Of a DNA stretch of 64,000 bases, positions 16,427 to 25,267 are shown in pieces; positions within the stretch are counted from its first letter, which is position 1; each line of letters starts with the position of its first letter. Origin of the DNA: Oscillospiraceae bacterium. GTDB taxonomy: Bacteria; Bacillota; Clostridia; Oscillospirales; Ruminococcaceae. The DNA lies in assembly GCA_021199355.1 (NCBI GenBank), contig JAJQIF010000009.1, forward strand, positions 175,692 to 239,691, in the 5' to 3' direction. Made by a program: the position numbers and the translations under genes. Under the pieces are notes generated by a model. It was not told the DNA's origin. It saw only the letters and a list, made by a program, of their open reading frames with translations, and searched no databases.

Positions 16427-18007
16427 ATGTGTTCGATTATGGGTTACTGCAAAAGCGGTGTCTCTTTTTCGGAGTTTAAAAAGGGGTTCGACAGGACGAT
16501 TTCCCGCGGACCCGATGATTCAAGAATTATTGATACGGGCTATGGACTTCTCGGCTTCCACCGCCTCGCTATTATGGGTTTGACGCCCGAGGGCATGCAA
16601 CCGTTCGAATTGGACGGTTCAAGCGTTGTTTGCAACGGCGAGCTCTACGGCTTTGAGAAGCTCAAGGATGAGCTGATAGATCAAGGCTACAAATTCAAGA
16701 GCGGCTCAGATTGCGAGATAATTCTTCCCTTATATTTTGAATACGGAACCGACATGTTTTCGATGCTCGATGCCGAATTCGCAATGATTATCTTTGATGG
16801 CAGGACAAAAGAGTTCATCGCCGCCAGAGACCCAATCGGTATCCGTCCGCTTTATTACGGCTATGACCGTGATGATAAAATAGTTTTCGCCAGCGAGCCC
16901 AAAAACCTCGTGCCCATATGCGAAAGAGTCATGCCCTTCCCGCCGGGGTGCTATTACAAGGCAGGGGAGTTCATAAGCTACTGCGACATATCCAAGCCTG
17001 AGGGTGTTATAAAGGCTGACCTCGACGAGGTTTGCCAAAACATCCACGACAAATTAACAAAGGGGATCAAGAAGAGGCTTGTAGCAGATGCGAAGGTGGG
17101 CTTCCTCCTGTCGGGAGGGCTTGACTCGTCCTTGGTCTGTGCAGTGGCACAGCAGTGCTCAGACAAGCCGATTCGCACTTTTGCCATCGGCATGAGCGAG
17201 GACGCAATCGACCTCAAGTATGCGAAGCAGGTCGCCGACTACATCCACAGCGACCACACGGAAGTCATCATCAACAAGGACATCGTCCTGAGCTCTCTTG
17301 AGACCGTTATTGAGATGCTCGGCACCTACGACATAACCACAATCCGCGCGAGCATGGGCATGTACCTTCTCTGCAAATGGATTCACGAGAACACCGACAT
17401 CCGAGTCCTTCTCACCGGTGAGATTTCCGATGAGCTCTTCGGCTATAAATACACCGATTTCGCTCCTGACGCTGAGGCGTTCCAGAAGGAAGCCGAAAAG
17501 CGTGTCCACGAGCTCCACATGTATGATGTTCTGAGAGCCGACCGTTGCATTTCCGTAAACTCTCTTGAGGCGAGAGTTCCTTTCGGAGACCTCGACTTCG
17601 TCAAGTATGTCATGGCGGTTGACCCGGAAATGAAGCTCAACACCTACGGCAAGGGCAAGTATCTTCTTCGCCACGCCTTCGAGGGCGACTATCTCCCGCA
17701 CGACATTCTCTACCGCGAAAAAGCCGCTTTCTCCGACGCCGTCGGTCACTCGATGGTCGACTATCTGAAAGAGTATGCCGAGGAGACCTATTCGGATGAA
17801 GAGTTTGAAGCTCTCAGCTCCAAATACACCTTTGCGAAGCCCTTCACGAAAGAGTCACTTCTCTACCGTGAAATCTTCGAGAAGTACTACCCCGGCAACG
17901 CCGAAATGGTCGTAGACTTCTGGATGCCCAACAAGGAGTGGGAAGGCTGCAACGTCAACGACCCCTCCGCCCGAGTCCTCTCGAACTATGGCGCCAGCGG
18001 CGAATAA
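16427..18007 (+). CDS. asnB: Asparagine synthase (glutamine-hydrolysing)
   Basis: The start is ATG 16427, preceded by AGGAGAG at 8 bases, which puts the essential nucleophile at Cys2 (MCSIMGYC); earlier in-frame codons are leader. The 526-residue enzyme has an N-terminal class II glutaminase domain (RGPDD, GFHRLAI, CNGELYG) and a C-terminal synthetase domain with the ATP-pyrophosphatase loop LLSGGLDSSLV and GEISDELFGY. It makes asparagine from aspartate, glutamine and ATP. Control by an Asn T-box couples its translation to uncharged tRNA-Asn. It is the third gene of the nitrogen cluster. Confidence 0.95.
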   Translation: MCSIMGYCKSGVSFSEFKKGFDRTISRGPDDSRIIDTGYGLLGFHRLAIMGLTPEGMQPFELDGSSVVCNGELYGFEKLKDELIDQGYKFKSGSDCEIILPLYFEYGTDMFSMLDAEFAMIIFDGRTKEFIAARDPIGIRPLYYGYDRDDKIVFASEPKNLVPICERVMPFPPGCYYKAGEFISYCDISKPEGVIKADLDEVCQNIHDKLTKGIKKRLVADAKVGFLLSGGLDSSLVCAVAQQCSDKPIRTFAIGMSEDAIDLKYAKQVADYIHSDHTEVIINKDIVLSSLETVIEMLGTYDITTIRASMGMYLLCKWIHENTDIRVLLTGEISDELFGYKYTDFAPDAEAFQKEAEKRVHELHMYDVLRADRCISVNSLEARVPFGDLDFVKYVMAVDPEMKLNTYGKGKYLLRHAFEGDYLPHDILYREKAAFSDAVGHSMVDYLKEYAEETYSDEEFEALSSKYTFAKPFTKESLLYREIFEKYYPGNAEMVVDFWMPNKEWEGCNVNDPSARVLSNYGASGE

Positions 18008-18018
18008 ATATAAAAAAT

Positions 18019-18052
18019 ACCGGCTCAGTGGAACCCCACCGAGCCGGTTTTT
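18019..18052. terminator. Bidirectional terminator after asnB
   Basis: ACCGGCTCAGTGG pairs with CCACCGAGCCGGT (one mismatch), loop AACC, with T-rich and A-rich flanks. It serves asnB and the converging C39-like gene. Confidence 0.9.
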
Positions 18053-18752
18053 ATTCGTCGTAGTATACAATTCTTCCGCCGAGCTCATTAAATGTAGTTT
18101 CAAACCAATCCCAGCCCATTGTTACTGAGCTTCCGACATTGGAGTCCATGTAGTATAGAACATTGTCGATAGCGTTATATCCGTATACCACTACAGCGTG
18201 CTCATATGCAGGCCACTGTACTGTTTCACCCGTTTCGTAATCGAGCCATTCCCGCCTGCATTCAACACCACTTGAAATATTAGTGGTATACCATACGATA
18301 ACGGGATTTCCGGTTGATACAATTCTCTTAATATCGTCGGTGGTAGCTCCTGTTACGCTGATTGCTCCTTCTTTGAATAAGTCAGCCATCACTTTTATAG
18401 GCTCGTTATAGACACCGTAAGAGCTTGAATCTCTCGGATCTCCTACAAACTCCTTTTCGGGATTTGCGCCGTACAGCACACCATCCACTTCGTATGGAGT
18501 CGGACCTTTCGGCAAAGCCTCCACAATTTCCTCCATAGTAACGTCCACATCGTAATATCTGAGTAGCATATACAAGCTTGCTGATTCACACCCTGTAGGG
18601 TAGTCGGGATATTGATAATAAACCTCTACCGGCAATTTAACGTAGATTCTTGTATGATAATATCTGTAACCGCCGAAAATCACCAAAGCTATGACAAGTA
18701 TAATGAGAATAGGCTTCAATGCGCCCTTTCTTTTCTTCTTTTTCACAGTCAT
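18051..18752 (-). CDS. Membrane-anchored C39-like cysteine peptidase (copy 2)
   Basis: A 233-residue protein with a basic N-terminus (MTVKKKKRKGALK), one membrane segment, and an extracytoplasmic papain-like domain of the C39-like type. The catalytic cysteine fits YPTGCESAS; the histidine fits YEHAVVVYGY, followed by YYMDSNVG. It has no nucleotide-binding or transporter domain, unlike bacteriocin processing exporters. I start at the ATG one base after the upstream paralogue's stop, with GAGGG in that gene's tail as ribosome-binding site. It is strikingly similar to the next gene, so they arose by tandem duplication. The substrate is unknown. Confidence 0.82.
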   Translation of the reverse strand: MTVKKKKRKGALKPILIILVIALVIFGGYRYYHTRIYVKLPVEVYYQYPDYPTGCESASLYMLLRYYDVDVTMEEIVEALPKGPTPYEVDGVLYGANPEKEFVGDPRDSSSYGVYNEPIKVMADLFKEGAISVTGATTDDIKRIVSTGNPVIVWYTTNISSGVECRREWLDYETGETVQWPAYEHAVVVYGYNAIDNVLYYMDSNVGSSVTMGWDWFETTFNELGGRIVYYDE

Positions 18753-18753
18753 T

Positions 18754-19452
18754 TCATCCCTCATAATAAACAATCATCCCGCCAAGCTCCTCAAACGCTT
18801 CCTTGAAGGTGTCCCAGCCCATAGCATGGGAGCCTCCGGTGTTCGGGTCTTTATAGAGGACGTTGTTGTAGTCGTCGAAGCCGTAGATGACGACGGCGTG
18901 TTCATAGGCGGGCCAGCGGACGGTTTCGCCGGTTTCGTAATCTATCCATTCACGGCGGTACTGGATGCCGCCTTCGATGTTGGTCGTGTACCACGCCTCA
19001 ACCGGGTTGCCACTTGCAATAATCTCCTTGATGTCCTCAAGAGTTGCGCCGCTCTTGGCAATGGCACCCGACTTGAACTGCTCGGCGGTTTCTCTTATCG
19101 GCTCGTTGAAAACGCCGTATGAGCTCGAGTCCCGCGGGTCGCCGACAAACTCCCTTTCGGGATTAGCGCCGTAAAGAACGCCGTCAACTTCGTAGGGTGT
19201 CGGACCCTTCGGCAGAGCTTCGACTATCTCCTCCATGGTGACGTCAACGCCGTAGTATTGCAGAAGTATGTAAAGCGATGCGCTTTCACACCCGGTCGGG
19301 TAATCGGGATGCTGATTGTAATCTATAACGTCGCTGAGATATATCATATTCTGTGGCTTTGTATTATCATAGATGTAAGCTCCCACCGCGATAATCACGA
19401 CAAGTACAAGTAAATTTCTGAGTAAGTGCTTTTTCTTAGTTTTTGTTGTCAT
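18754..19452 (-). CDS. Membrane-anchored C39-like cysteine peptidase (copy 1)
   Basis: A 232-residue paralogue of the next gene in the operon, with an N-terminal membrane helix and a C39-like domain. Catalytic candidates are Cys in YPTGCESASLY, His in YEHAVVIYGF and Asp in KDPNTGGS. The block EEIVEALPKGPTPYEVDGVL is identical in both copies. GGAG 9 bases upstream supports the ATG at 19452; a further in-frame ATG at 19467 has no ribosome-binding site. The second copy has Asp in MDSNVG instead of DPNTG, so the two may differ in specificity. Confidence 0.82.
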   Translation of the reverse strand: MTTKTKKKHLLRNLLVLVVIIAVGAYIYDNTKPQNMIYLSDVIDYNQHPDYPTGCESASLYILLQYYGVDVTMEEIVEALPKGPTPYEVDGVLYGANPEREFVGDPRDSSSYGVFNEPIRETAEQFKSGAIAKSGATLEDIKEIIASGNPVEAWYTTNIEGGIQYRREWIDYETGETVRWPAYEHAVVIYGFDDYNNVLYKDPNTGGSHAMGWDTFKEAFEELGGMIVYYEG

Positions 19453-19548
19453 AGGCTTCATCTCCATTAATCTAATTTTAATGCCGATTAAGCCTCAAGT
19501 CAACAGTTCAATTCTTAAGATTTTATTAAGATTTCGCCGGAATACAAA

Positions 19549-19574
19549 AATGCCCCGCACTCGGCAGGGCATTA
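19549..19574 (-). terminator. Terminator of the SDR-to-lipoprotein operon
   Basis: AATGCCC/GGGCATT hairpin followed on the minus strand by TTTTTG, just past the stop of the lipoprotein gene. Confidence 0.8.
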
Positions 19575-19577
19575 ATC

Positions 19578-20192
19578 TTATTCTTCTTCGATAATTATAT
19601 CATACTCGGTAGTCTCTTCCGTAGTTTCGTTTTCACCTTCGTTTTCGGAGGTGATAAGCTCAAAATCAACGAACGTAATCCGCATGTAGTTCTCGTCGTC
19701 GCTATTGCCGAGCTCCAGAATTTGCGGGATTCCGGTTTTAGAGAACGTCAGCGTATAGACTGTGCCGTTCGTCTCTCCGGAGCAGTAGTCGGACTCCGTG
19801 CCCTCGGTGACGTCAAGCTCAAGCGGCACAAGCTTGTCGAATGACTTTGTCACGAGTGCCACAACCGAGCCGACAGGGAACTTTGAGCTGTCAAAGCTGA
19901 AGTTCAGCCCCTTGAAGGATATCGTCGTCTCCTCGCCCTTGACGTCAAATATAAGTCCGCTGACTATGGCAGGGGAGGTGAGCTCAATATTCCACCAACC
20001 GTCGCTCCAACGCGTCAGGAGCATTTCATAAATTGTGTCGTCAAAGTCGACTTCAGCGGTCGCAGTGAAAGCGGTCGGAAGCGACTTCTCGTTTGTCACG
20101 ACCGACTTAAGCAAGCAACCGCTCAGCCCCATCATCAGAATTACCGATAAAAATACTACAGTTATTTTTCTTAGATTTTGCCTCAAACTCAA
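19578..20192 (-). CDS. Small lipoprotein of unknown function
   Basis: A 204-residue protein with a signal peptide and lipobox (MMGLSGCLL), so it is anchored to the outer face of the membrane. The body is rich in beta strands and contains DGWWNIELTSPAIVSGL; the tail is acidic and low in complexity (ENEGENETTEETTEY). The start is a TTG directly after the nnrD stop with GAGAGGG upstream; the TTG two codons later is an alternative. I do not recognise a family. It is the last gene of a five-gene operon. Confidence 0.75.
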   Translation of the reverse strand: MSLRQNLRKITVVFLSVILMMGLSGCLLKSVVTNEKSLPTAFTATAEVDFDDTIYEMLLTRWSDGWWNIELTSPAIVSGLIFDVKGEETTISFKGLNFSFDSSKFPVGSVVALVTKSFDKLVPLELDVTEGTESDYCSGETNGTVYTLTFSKTGIPQILELGNSDDENYMRITFVDFELITSENEGENETTEETTEYDIIIEEE

Positions 20193-21191
20193 TCAAGCCC
20201 TCTCGAAGTTCTTGAAAAGCTCAGGCAGATAGGAAATAATGTCGCTTGCAAGCATCCCTGTTCTTGACAGCCGCTTTGAAACCTCCTCGCAGGAAGCTCC
20301 CATGGCGTATGCTCCGAGTATTCCGGCGGTAACGGGGGATTTCCCCTGAGCCGTGAACGAAGCGATGAGCCCCGCCAGCATGTCTCCGCTTCCGCCTTTT
20401 GAAAGTCCGTTGTTCCCGAACATCGTGACATACGATTCTTCCGAATTGACAAACAGCGTCGAGCAGGATTTCGAAATGACGGTCACACCATAGTCGGAAG
20501 CCAATTTGTTAGCTATCTCGTAACGATTGCTGACGGCAGTTCTTGTGTCGACCCCGGCGAGCCTTGAAAGCTCCGCCGGATGTGGTGTCAGGATGACATC
20601 TGTCTTTGCTTTTCTAAGGCATTCTATGCGCTTCGAGACAAGGTTTATGCCATCGGCGTCAATAATAATGGGACAATTTGCATTTTCGATAACAGCTTCA
20701 AGGACAGCCATAGTGCTCTCGGATTGCCCGAGCCCACAACCGATTAAAACAGCATCGGAAGCCTTGAGTAATTCAAGAATCCCTTCAAGCTCATGCCCGG
20801 TGGGATTGATAAACCCGTCCTCGTCCGAATGGCAGGGGAACAGGGTGCACTCCATGACGTTCGAAGAAAGCGAAATCGCCGACCACTCAGTCGTGCAGAC
20901 GCTCATAAGCCCGACGCCGGAACGCAAAGCCGACATGGTCGAAATGACCGCCGCACCGGGATATCTGTCCGACCCGACTACAGACAAAAGTCTTCCGAAA
21001 GTGCCCTTATGGGAGTTCACGGGACGGCTCCCGATATTCTCACGCATCAGAGCTTCGGCGACATACTTATCGACAACTTTAATATCTCCGCCGTCCGGTT
21101 CGAGAACGGCAGAGATGTGGACGTTATTTTCTTTTGCGGCAAGCTCCGCATGATACAGGGCTTCCCATGAAATTGTTGAGGTAGTGTTCAT
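20193..21191 (-). CDS. nnrD: ADP-dependent NAD(P)H-hydrate dehydratase
   Basis: A 332-residue protein corresponding to the C-terminal (ribokinase-like) half of YjeF. It carries SHKGTFGRLLSVVGS, PIIIDADGIN, VILTPHPAE and the ATP-site GNNGLSKGGSGDMLAG. It repairs hydrated NAD(P)H by ADP-dependent dehydration in the cytosol. The epimerase half (YjeF-N) is missing except perhaps a short remnant in the first 50 residues, so the epimerase would have to be encoded elsewhere. It follows acpS by 3 bases, a common pairing in Firmicutes. Confidence 0.92.
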   Translation of the reverse strand: MNTTSTISWEALYHAELAAKENNVHISAVLEPDGGDIKVVDKYVAEALMRENIGSRPVNSHKGTFGRLLSVVGSDRYPGAAVISTMSALRSGVGLMSVCTTEWSAISLSSNVMECTLFPCHSDEDGFINPTGHELEGILELLKASDAVLIGCGLGQSESTMAVLEAVIENANCPIIIDADGINLVSKRIECLRKAKTDVILTPHPAELSRLAGVDTRTAVSNRYEIANKLASDYGVTVISKSCSTLFVNSEESYVTMFGNNGLSKGGSGDMLAGLIASFTAQGKSPVTAGILGAYAMGASCEEVSKRLSRTGMLASDIISYLPELFKNFERA

Positions 21192-21194
21192 AAT

Positions 21195-21545
21195 TCAGTA
21201 TGCGATAACAATCGCGGTCGCGACGGTGTCGGTGTGGGTGATGCTGACGGTGAACTGCGTGTCTCCCGCCAGTTCAGCCGCCTTGCCGGTGAGCTCTATG
21301 TAAGGAGCACCTAAATCATTTCTTAAAATAGAAACTTCTTTTAATTTGAATCCTCTTATGCCTGTTCCCAAAGACTTCGAAAACGCCTCTTTTGCGGCGA
21401 AGTTTCCGGCAATCGTCTGGGGGTTCATCTTCTTTTTAGCAAACATCGCGAGCTCGCTCTCGGAAAAAATCCTCTCAAGAAATGTCGGAATCCCGATGCT
21501 TTTCTCAATCCGTGAGATGTCTATGCAATCAATTCCAACTTTCAT
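21195..21545 (-). CDS. acpS: Holo-[acyl-carrier-protein] synthase
   Basis: A 116-residue enzyme with the family start VGIDCIDISRIEKSI (metal-binding aspartate) and AGNFAAKEAFSKSLGTGI. It transfers 4'-phosphopantetheine from CoA to apo-ACP for fatty acid synthesis. It overlaps the end of the preceding membrane-protein gene by 4 bases and is 3 bases before nnrD. Confidence 0.95.
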   Translation of the reverse strand: MKVGIDCIDISRIEKSIGIPTFLERIFSESELAMFAKKKMNPQTIAGNFAAKEAFSKSLGTGIRGFKLKEVSILRNDLGAPYIELTGKAAELAGDTQFTVSITHTDTVATAIVIAY

Positions 21546-22048
21546 GACAGCCTCGGAAGATAGACGGAAATCATCTGAAGGGTTTTTTCGTCGGGGGTGA
21601 AGTAGAGATATATTTTTCCGTTCTGTGGGTCGCTGAACTCTATTGTATAGACATCGCCTTCGTCGCCCTCGACGCTGTAGGCAACAGCGTCGCCCTGATC
21701 TTTTCTTGAATGATAGAAGCCGGTTGCGTCTCTCAGATCAAAGCTGCAAAGAGATTTTCTCTTCTTTCTGTCGATAATTTTGTCGACGGAGATATTGGTC
21801 CCGGCAACGCAGTATTCATACTCAACGTTGAGCCTGCCGATGAGATAATATCCGAGATAGATTATTCCCACAGCCAGAAGGATTCCCAACACAAGCCCGA
21901 CAAGAAAATATACGCTGGTGAATATGTTTATCATAAGTAACAGCACCGCCAGTCCCAATACAAACGAAAGGATGGTGATAAGATACTGTTTTGTTCTGTC
22001 CGATTTTGTGAATGGTCTTGAAACCAACTGCTCTCTTATAGTTTCCAT
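21542..22048 (-). CDS. Two-helix membrane protein (DUF6106-like)
   Basis: A 168-residue protein. Residues of about 22-70 form two adjacent membrane helices, followed by a cytosolic beta-rich domain (VEYEYCVAGTNISVDKIIDR, then GKIYLYFTPDEKTLQMI). It looks like the small family often found beside acpS in Oscillospiraceae, which I recall as DUF6106; this name needs checking. The function is unknown. It overlaps acpS by 4 bases and so is translationally coupled to it. Confidence 0.7.
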   Translation of the reverse strand: METIREQLVSRPFTKSDRTKQYLITILSFVLGLAVLLLMINIFTSVYFLVGLVLGILLAVGIIYLGYYLIGRLNVEYEYCVAGTNISVDKIIDRKKRKSLCSFDLRDATGFYHSRKDQGDAVAYSVEGDEGDVYTIEFSDPQNGKIYLYFTPDEKTLQMISVYLPRLS

Positions 22049-22062
22049 AGTTTATAGTCCTT

Positions 22063-22791
22063 TCAAATTATGCCGCCGTTCACCGAGATAACCTGTCCCG
22101 TGATGAATCCGGCTTTATCGCTCGCCAAAAATGCTATCGTTTTTCCCACGTCCGAGGGCTTGCCGATCCGGAGAAGGGGAGTCTCCTCGCAGAGCTCGCT
22201 GATTGTTTCGTCTGTAAGCTCCGAGTTCATATCCGTATCGATAACTCCCGGGGAAACGCAGTTTACTCTGATTCCGGATGGACCGAGCTCCTTCGCAAGA
22301 GCCTTGGTAAACCCTATAATTCCTGCCTTGCAGGCGGAGTATACAACCTCACACGAGGCTCCCACTTCGCCCCACATCGAGGCGATGTTTATAATCACGC
22401 CGTCGTGCCGTTTAATCATGTCGGGCACGGCTCGCTTGGTGCAAAGCATCGCTCCCAGGAGGTTCACGTCGCTCAGGTTCTTAATCTCCTCGTCGCTCAT
22501 GTCCTGCAACAGCCCGATATAAGCCACACCTGCGTTATTCACAAGCGCCGAAATCTCGCCGAGGTCGTTATGAATGTTCTCAAACATCTTATCAAGAGCA
22601 TCCGAATCCGAAATATCAGCCTTAAACGCTTCAGCAACTCCGCCGAAGTCCGAAATCTCTTCGCAAACGCTTCTTGCGGCTTCATAGTTTGTCCTATAGT
22701 TCACAGCCACGGCATACCCGAGCTTTGCAAGCTCAACGGATGCCGCCGCACCTATTCCACGAGAGCCGCCTGTAACAAGAGCTACCTTCAT
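22063..22791 (-). CDS. Short-chain dehydrogenase/reductase (FabG-like)
   Basis: A 242-residue SDR enzyme with the nucleotide loop TGGSRGIG, NNAGVAY, catalytic serine in IASMWGE with Y-x-x-x-K in VVYSACKAG, and the C-terminal GFITGQVISVNGG. The sequence is close to 3-oxoacyl-ACP reductases (FabG), and acpS in the same operon supports a lipid role, although other substrates are possible. It heads the five-gene minus-strand operon that ends at 19578. Confidence 0.88.
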   Translation of the reverse strand: MKVALVTGGSRGIGAAASVELAKLGYAVAVNYRTNYEAARSVCEEISDFGGVAEAFKADISDSDALDKMFENIHNDLGEISALVNNAGVAYIGLLQDMSDEEIKNLSDVNLLGAMLCTKRAVPDMIKRHDGVIINIASMWGEVGASCEVVYSACKAGIIGFTKALAKELGPSGIRVNCVSPGVIDTDMNSELTDETISELCEETPLLRIGKPSDVGKTIAFLASDKAGFITGQVISVNGGII

Positions 22792-22844
22792 CCAATCACC
22801 TCTTCATATTATTATAACGTATTTACTCACGGTTTGCAAGTATG

Positions 22845-22867
22845 AAAAACGGCGCAATATTGCGCCG
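22845..22867 (-). terminator. Terminator after the transglutaminase gene
   Basis: CGGCGCAAT/ATTGCGCCG palindrome; on the minus strand it is followed by TTTTTC. It separates the envelope-gene run from the SDR operon. Confidence 0.85.
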
Positions 22868-22878
22868 CTTCTGAGATT

Positions 22879-23814
22879 CTATTCAAGATAGTAGATAACC
22901 ACCGAATATGTGTCGAAATCGTTCTGCCAGTAGGCATAGATAGAGGCATTTTTCAAAGAGGGAATCCCGAGATCCTCGCCGAGAGGAACCGCAGCCTCAG
23001 CTCTTAAGTCTCCCGAGGCGATTTCGCTTTCTATAATCGCTTTCAGTTCTTCGGTTGTCTCTGCATAGAGATTTTGCGTGAAATAGTAGACGCAGTCTTC
23101 CGAATCAGCTGTGGGAGTGGAATCCATATCCCAAACATGGTCGATAGCCATAACGCCGTCGGTCACCATGAAATAGGTGTGAAACGCTCTTCTTCCTTCA
23201 TAATCGGGGACAAAGTCGTCCCATGTGCAGTCGATGTGATACCACTTGTCATCCAGGCAGACCATATTCCATGCGTGGTCCTCGCCGTCCGAGGAGCCGC
23301 TGACGATTATCGACTCAACTCCGAGCATGTCCATCATGAGCTGAAATGTGGTCGTGTAACCCATGCAGATTGCCTCGCCATAGATAAGTGCGCCGAACGG
23401 TGTGCTTGAATCCGATTTCGCCGATCCGATGAGGTTGAGCTCGTCGAGGTCGTAGGTGACATGCGTCGTGATATAGTCATGAGCCGCCAGGATAATCTCA
23501 TAGTCGCTCATCCCGTCGGTATAGAATACGGCTATAGCGTCCGAAGCCGCCTGTAAAATAAGCAGGTCATCGCTTGAAAGTGCACTCGTGTCGCCGGTCT
23601 TATATGCCTCGACAACAGCAGTGTCGTCATAAATTCCGGATTCGCTTTCCGGTTCTTCCGTGCTCTCTTCAGGCTCTTCTTCACTATCTTCCGAAGCGTA
23701 GGTATAGCCCGCTATGTCGGTAGTGACATCCGAAAAAGCGTCTGTATCTCCGCAGGCAGTGAAGATTGAAAGCGAAATTGCGGATATCAGCAGTATTGAT
23801 ATAAGTTTCTTCAT
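22879..23814 (-). CDS. Transglutaminase-like lipoprotein
   Basis: A 311-residue lipoprotein: signal peptide with lipobox FTAC, an acidic low-complexity linker (EDSEEEPEESTEEPES), then a transglutaminase/protease-like domain. The catalytic triad is visible as Cys in GEAICMGYT, His in EDHAWNM and Asp in HIDCTWDD. Such extracellular proteins cross-link or cleave cell-wall-associated proteins. I use the ATG at 23814; a TTG four codons earlier overlaps the upstream stop and neither has a clear ribosome-binding site. It follows the SpoIID-like gene by 4 bases. Confidence 0.87.
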   Translation of the reverse strand: MKKLISILLISAISLSIFTACGDTDAFSDVTTDIAGYTYASEDSEEEPEESTEEPESESGIYDDTAVVEAYKTGDTSALSSDDLLILQAASDAIAVFYTDGMSDYEIILAAHDYITTHVTYDLDELNLIGSAKSDSSTPFGALIYGEAICMGYTTTFQLMMDMLGVESIIVSGSSDGEDHAWNMVCLDDKWYHIDCTWDDFVPDYEGRRAFHTYFMVTDGVMAIDHVWDMDSTPTADSEDCVYYFTQNLYAETTEELKAIIESEIASGDLRAEAAVPLGEDLGIPSLKNASIYAYWQNDFDTYSVVIYYLE

Positions 23815-23818
23815 AATT

Positions 23819-25210
23819 TTACGCAATCGTTATGCCGGTATAGTAGTGGTGCAGAATCTGGTCGAAGCTGTACCCTGCATAGATGGCATAAAGATTTGCT
23901 CCTTCCTGAGACATTCCGACTCCGTGACCGTAGCCGTAGGTGACGAAGGTGAATACGCCGTTCGAATAGCTGACGGTGAAGCAAGCCGAGCGGATATTCA
24001 GAATGTAGGTCCTGAACACATACGCTGTCAGAGTTCTTTCCGTTCCCGAAACGACAGCCGTTGTGTGACCGTCAATGGCGATGTTTCCGACATATCCGCC
24101 GTCGGTATAACTGAGTATCTGAATCCAGTTTTCGTAATTGTCCGAAAGAGTGATGTTTGTCTTCGATTCAATCTTCTTCTTGAGCTCTTCCGCGGTGTAG
24201 GTGGTGACTCTTCCGTAGTTGTCGGTGTCAAGGAAATCATATTCGCTAACAACCGACTGGAGATATTCTCTGTCTCCGCCCCAGACGTTTTCGCTTGAGC
24301 AGGTGACACCTGCGGTAGCGGCACAGTAAACCGACAGGATATATTCGCCGTCATAGTACATAGCCAGTCCGTCGACAGCCTCTACGCACTGGATAATCTT
24401 GTCGGGTACACCTGATTTGAGGGGAACGGAAGCATATTCGCCCTTTGCCTCGTAATACTTGATGTAGGTATAAACAGCGACTGCCTGAGCCTTTATCGTC
24501 TCTTCCTCCATCGAGGTTCCGACCTCACTGTAGGTGACCTGACATACTATGTCAAAGGCGTTGTCGGTGACGTATCTTCCCGAACTGCTGTCATATACGG
24601 TGACGATGTCGTCCTTGTAGCTCTTGCCGTTGTTCAGATTGTCGTTTGCATAACTGCTTGTAGAGCCCGAAGAAACGTACCAGATGTTACTTGATGAGTC
24701 GCTGTCGGTGGATTCTTCGTCTTCGTCAACATTGACATCCTCGTCAAGGTCAACATCCTCGTCGATATCAATGTCCTCTTCCGTGGTGGTTTCTTCGGTT
24801 GTGGTAGTGACCGTAGTGGTTGCTGCCGTTGTGGTTGTGGTAGTGCCGGCCGTCGTGGCTGATGTTTCCTCGGGAGCCGTTGTCGTGGTGACTTCGGTTG
24901 TTTCGGAAACCGTTGTAACTGCGGTTACCTCAGTTGTTACCGGCGCAAATATCTCATATGAGTCTATGTCCGCTTTCTGTATCTGGGAGTCGTAGTATTT
25001 GACGACTTCTGCGACTTCTTCCGTCAAGTTTTCGGCTTCAGCCACGTCTTCCGCTTCATCTGACAGCGCCGAAGCGGAATCGCTGTCGAAGGTTATGTCG
25101 TTCAAGACTGTGCTCTCAGCCAGGACTCTTATATAGTTCAAAGCGGCGGAATAAACGAGTACTAAGCTAAGTATGATTATGACCCGTTTAAGAGTAAATC
25201 TTTTCTTCAA
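23819..25210 (-). CDS. SpoIID/LytB-domain cell-wall protein
   Basis: A 463-residue protein with an N-terminal membrane helix, a long Thr/Glu/Asp-rich linker (about residues 95-190) and a C-terminal SpoIID/LytB domain. The diagnostic region is TEETIKAQAV-like (MEEETIKAQAVAVYTYIKYY) with YGYGHGVGMSQEGA near the end. SpoIID is a lytic transglycosylase acting on denuded glycan during engulfment; this gene's company of sortases and a transglutaminase suggests envelope remodelling rather than a canonical spoIID locus. The linker probably spans the wall. Confidence 0.88.
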   Translation of the reverse strand: MKKRFTLKRVIIILSLVLVYSAALNYIRVLAESTVLNDITFDSDSASALSDEAEDVAEAENLTEEVAEVVKYYDSQIQKADIDSYEIFAPVTTEVTAVTTVSETTEVTTTTAPEETSATTAGTTTTTTAATTTVTTTTEETTTEEDIDIDEDVDLDEDVNVDEDEESTDSDSSSNIWYVSSGSTSSYANDNLNNGKSYKDDIVTVYDSSSGRYVTDNAFDIVCQVTYSEVGTSMEEETIKAQAVAVYTYIKYYEAKGEYASVPLKSGVPDKIIQCVEAVDGLAMYYDGEYILSVYCAATAGVTCSSENVWGGDREYLQSVVSEYDFLDTDNYGRVTTYTAEELKKKIESKTNITLSDNYENWIQILSYTDGGYVGNIAIDGHTTAVVSGTERTLTAYVFRTYILNIRSACFTVSYSNGVFTFVTYGYGHGVGMSQEGANLYAIYAGYSFDQILHHYYTGITIA

Positions 25211-25267
25211 AGCGTCAGCTCCTTTCTGTCAAAGATTCTTGCCAATAATTTCCTTGTTTATTCAGGA

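Noticed and set aside
24684..24995. Plus-strand frame of repeating Val/Ser residues that looks like a repeat protein
   Set aside because: It is the antisense of the Thr/Glu-rich linker of the SpoIID-like gene; low-complexity codons keep the opposite frame open.
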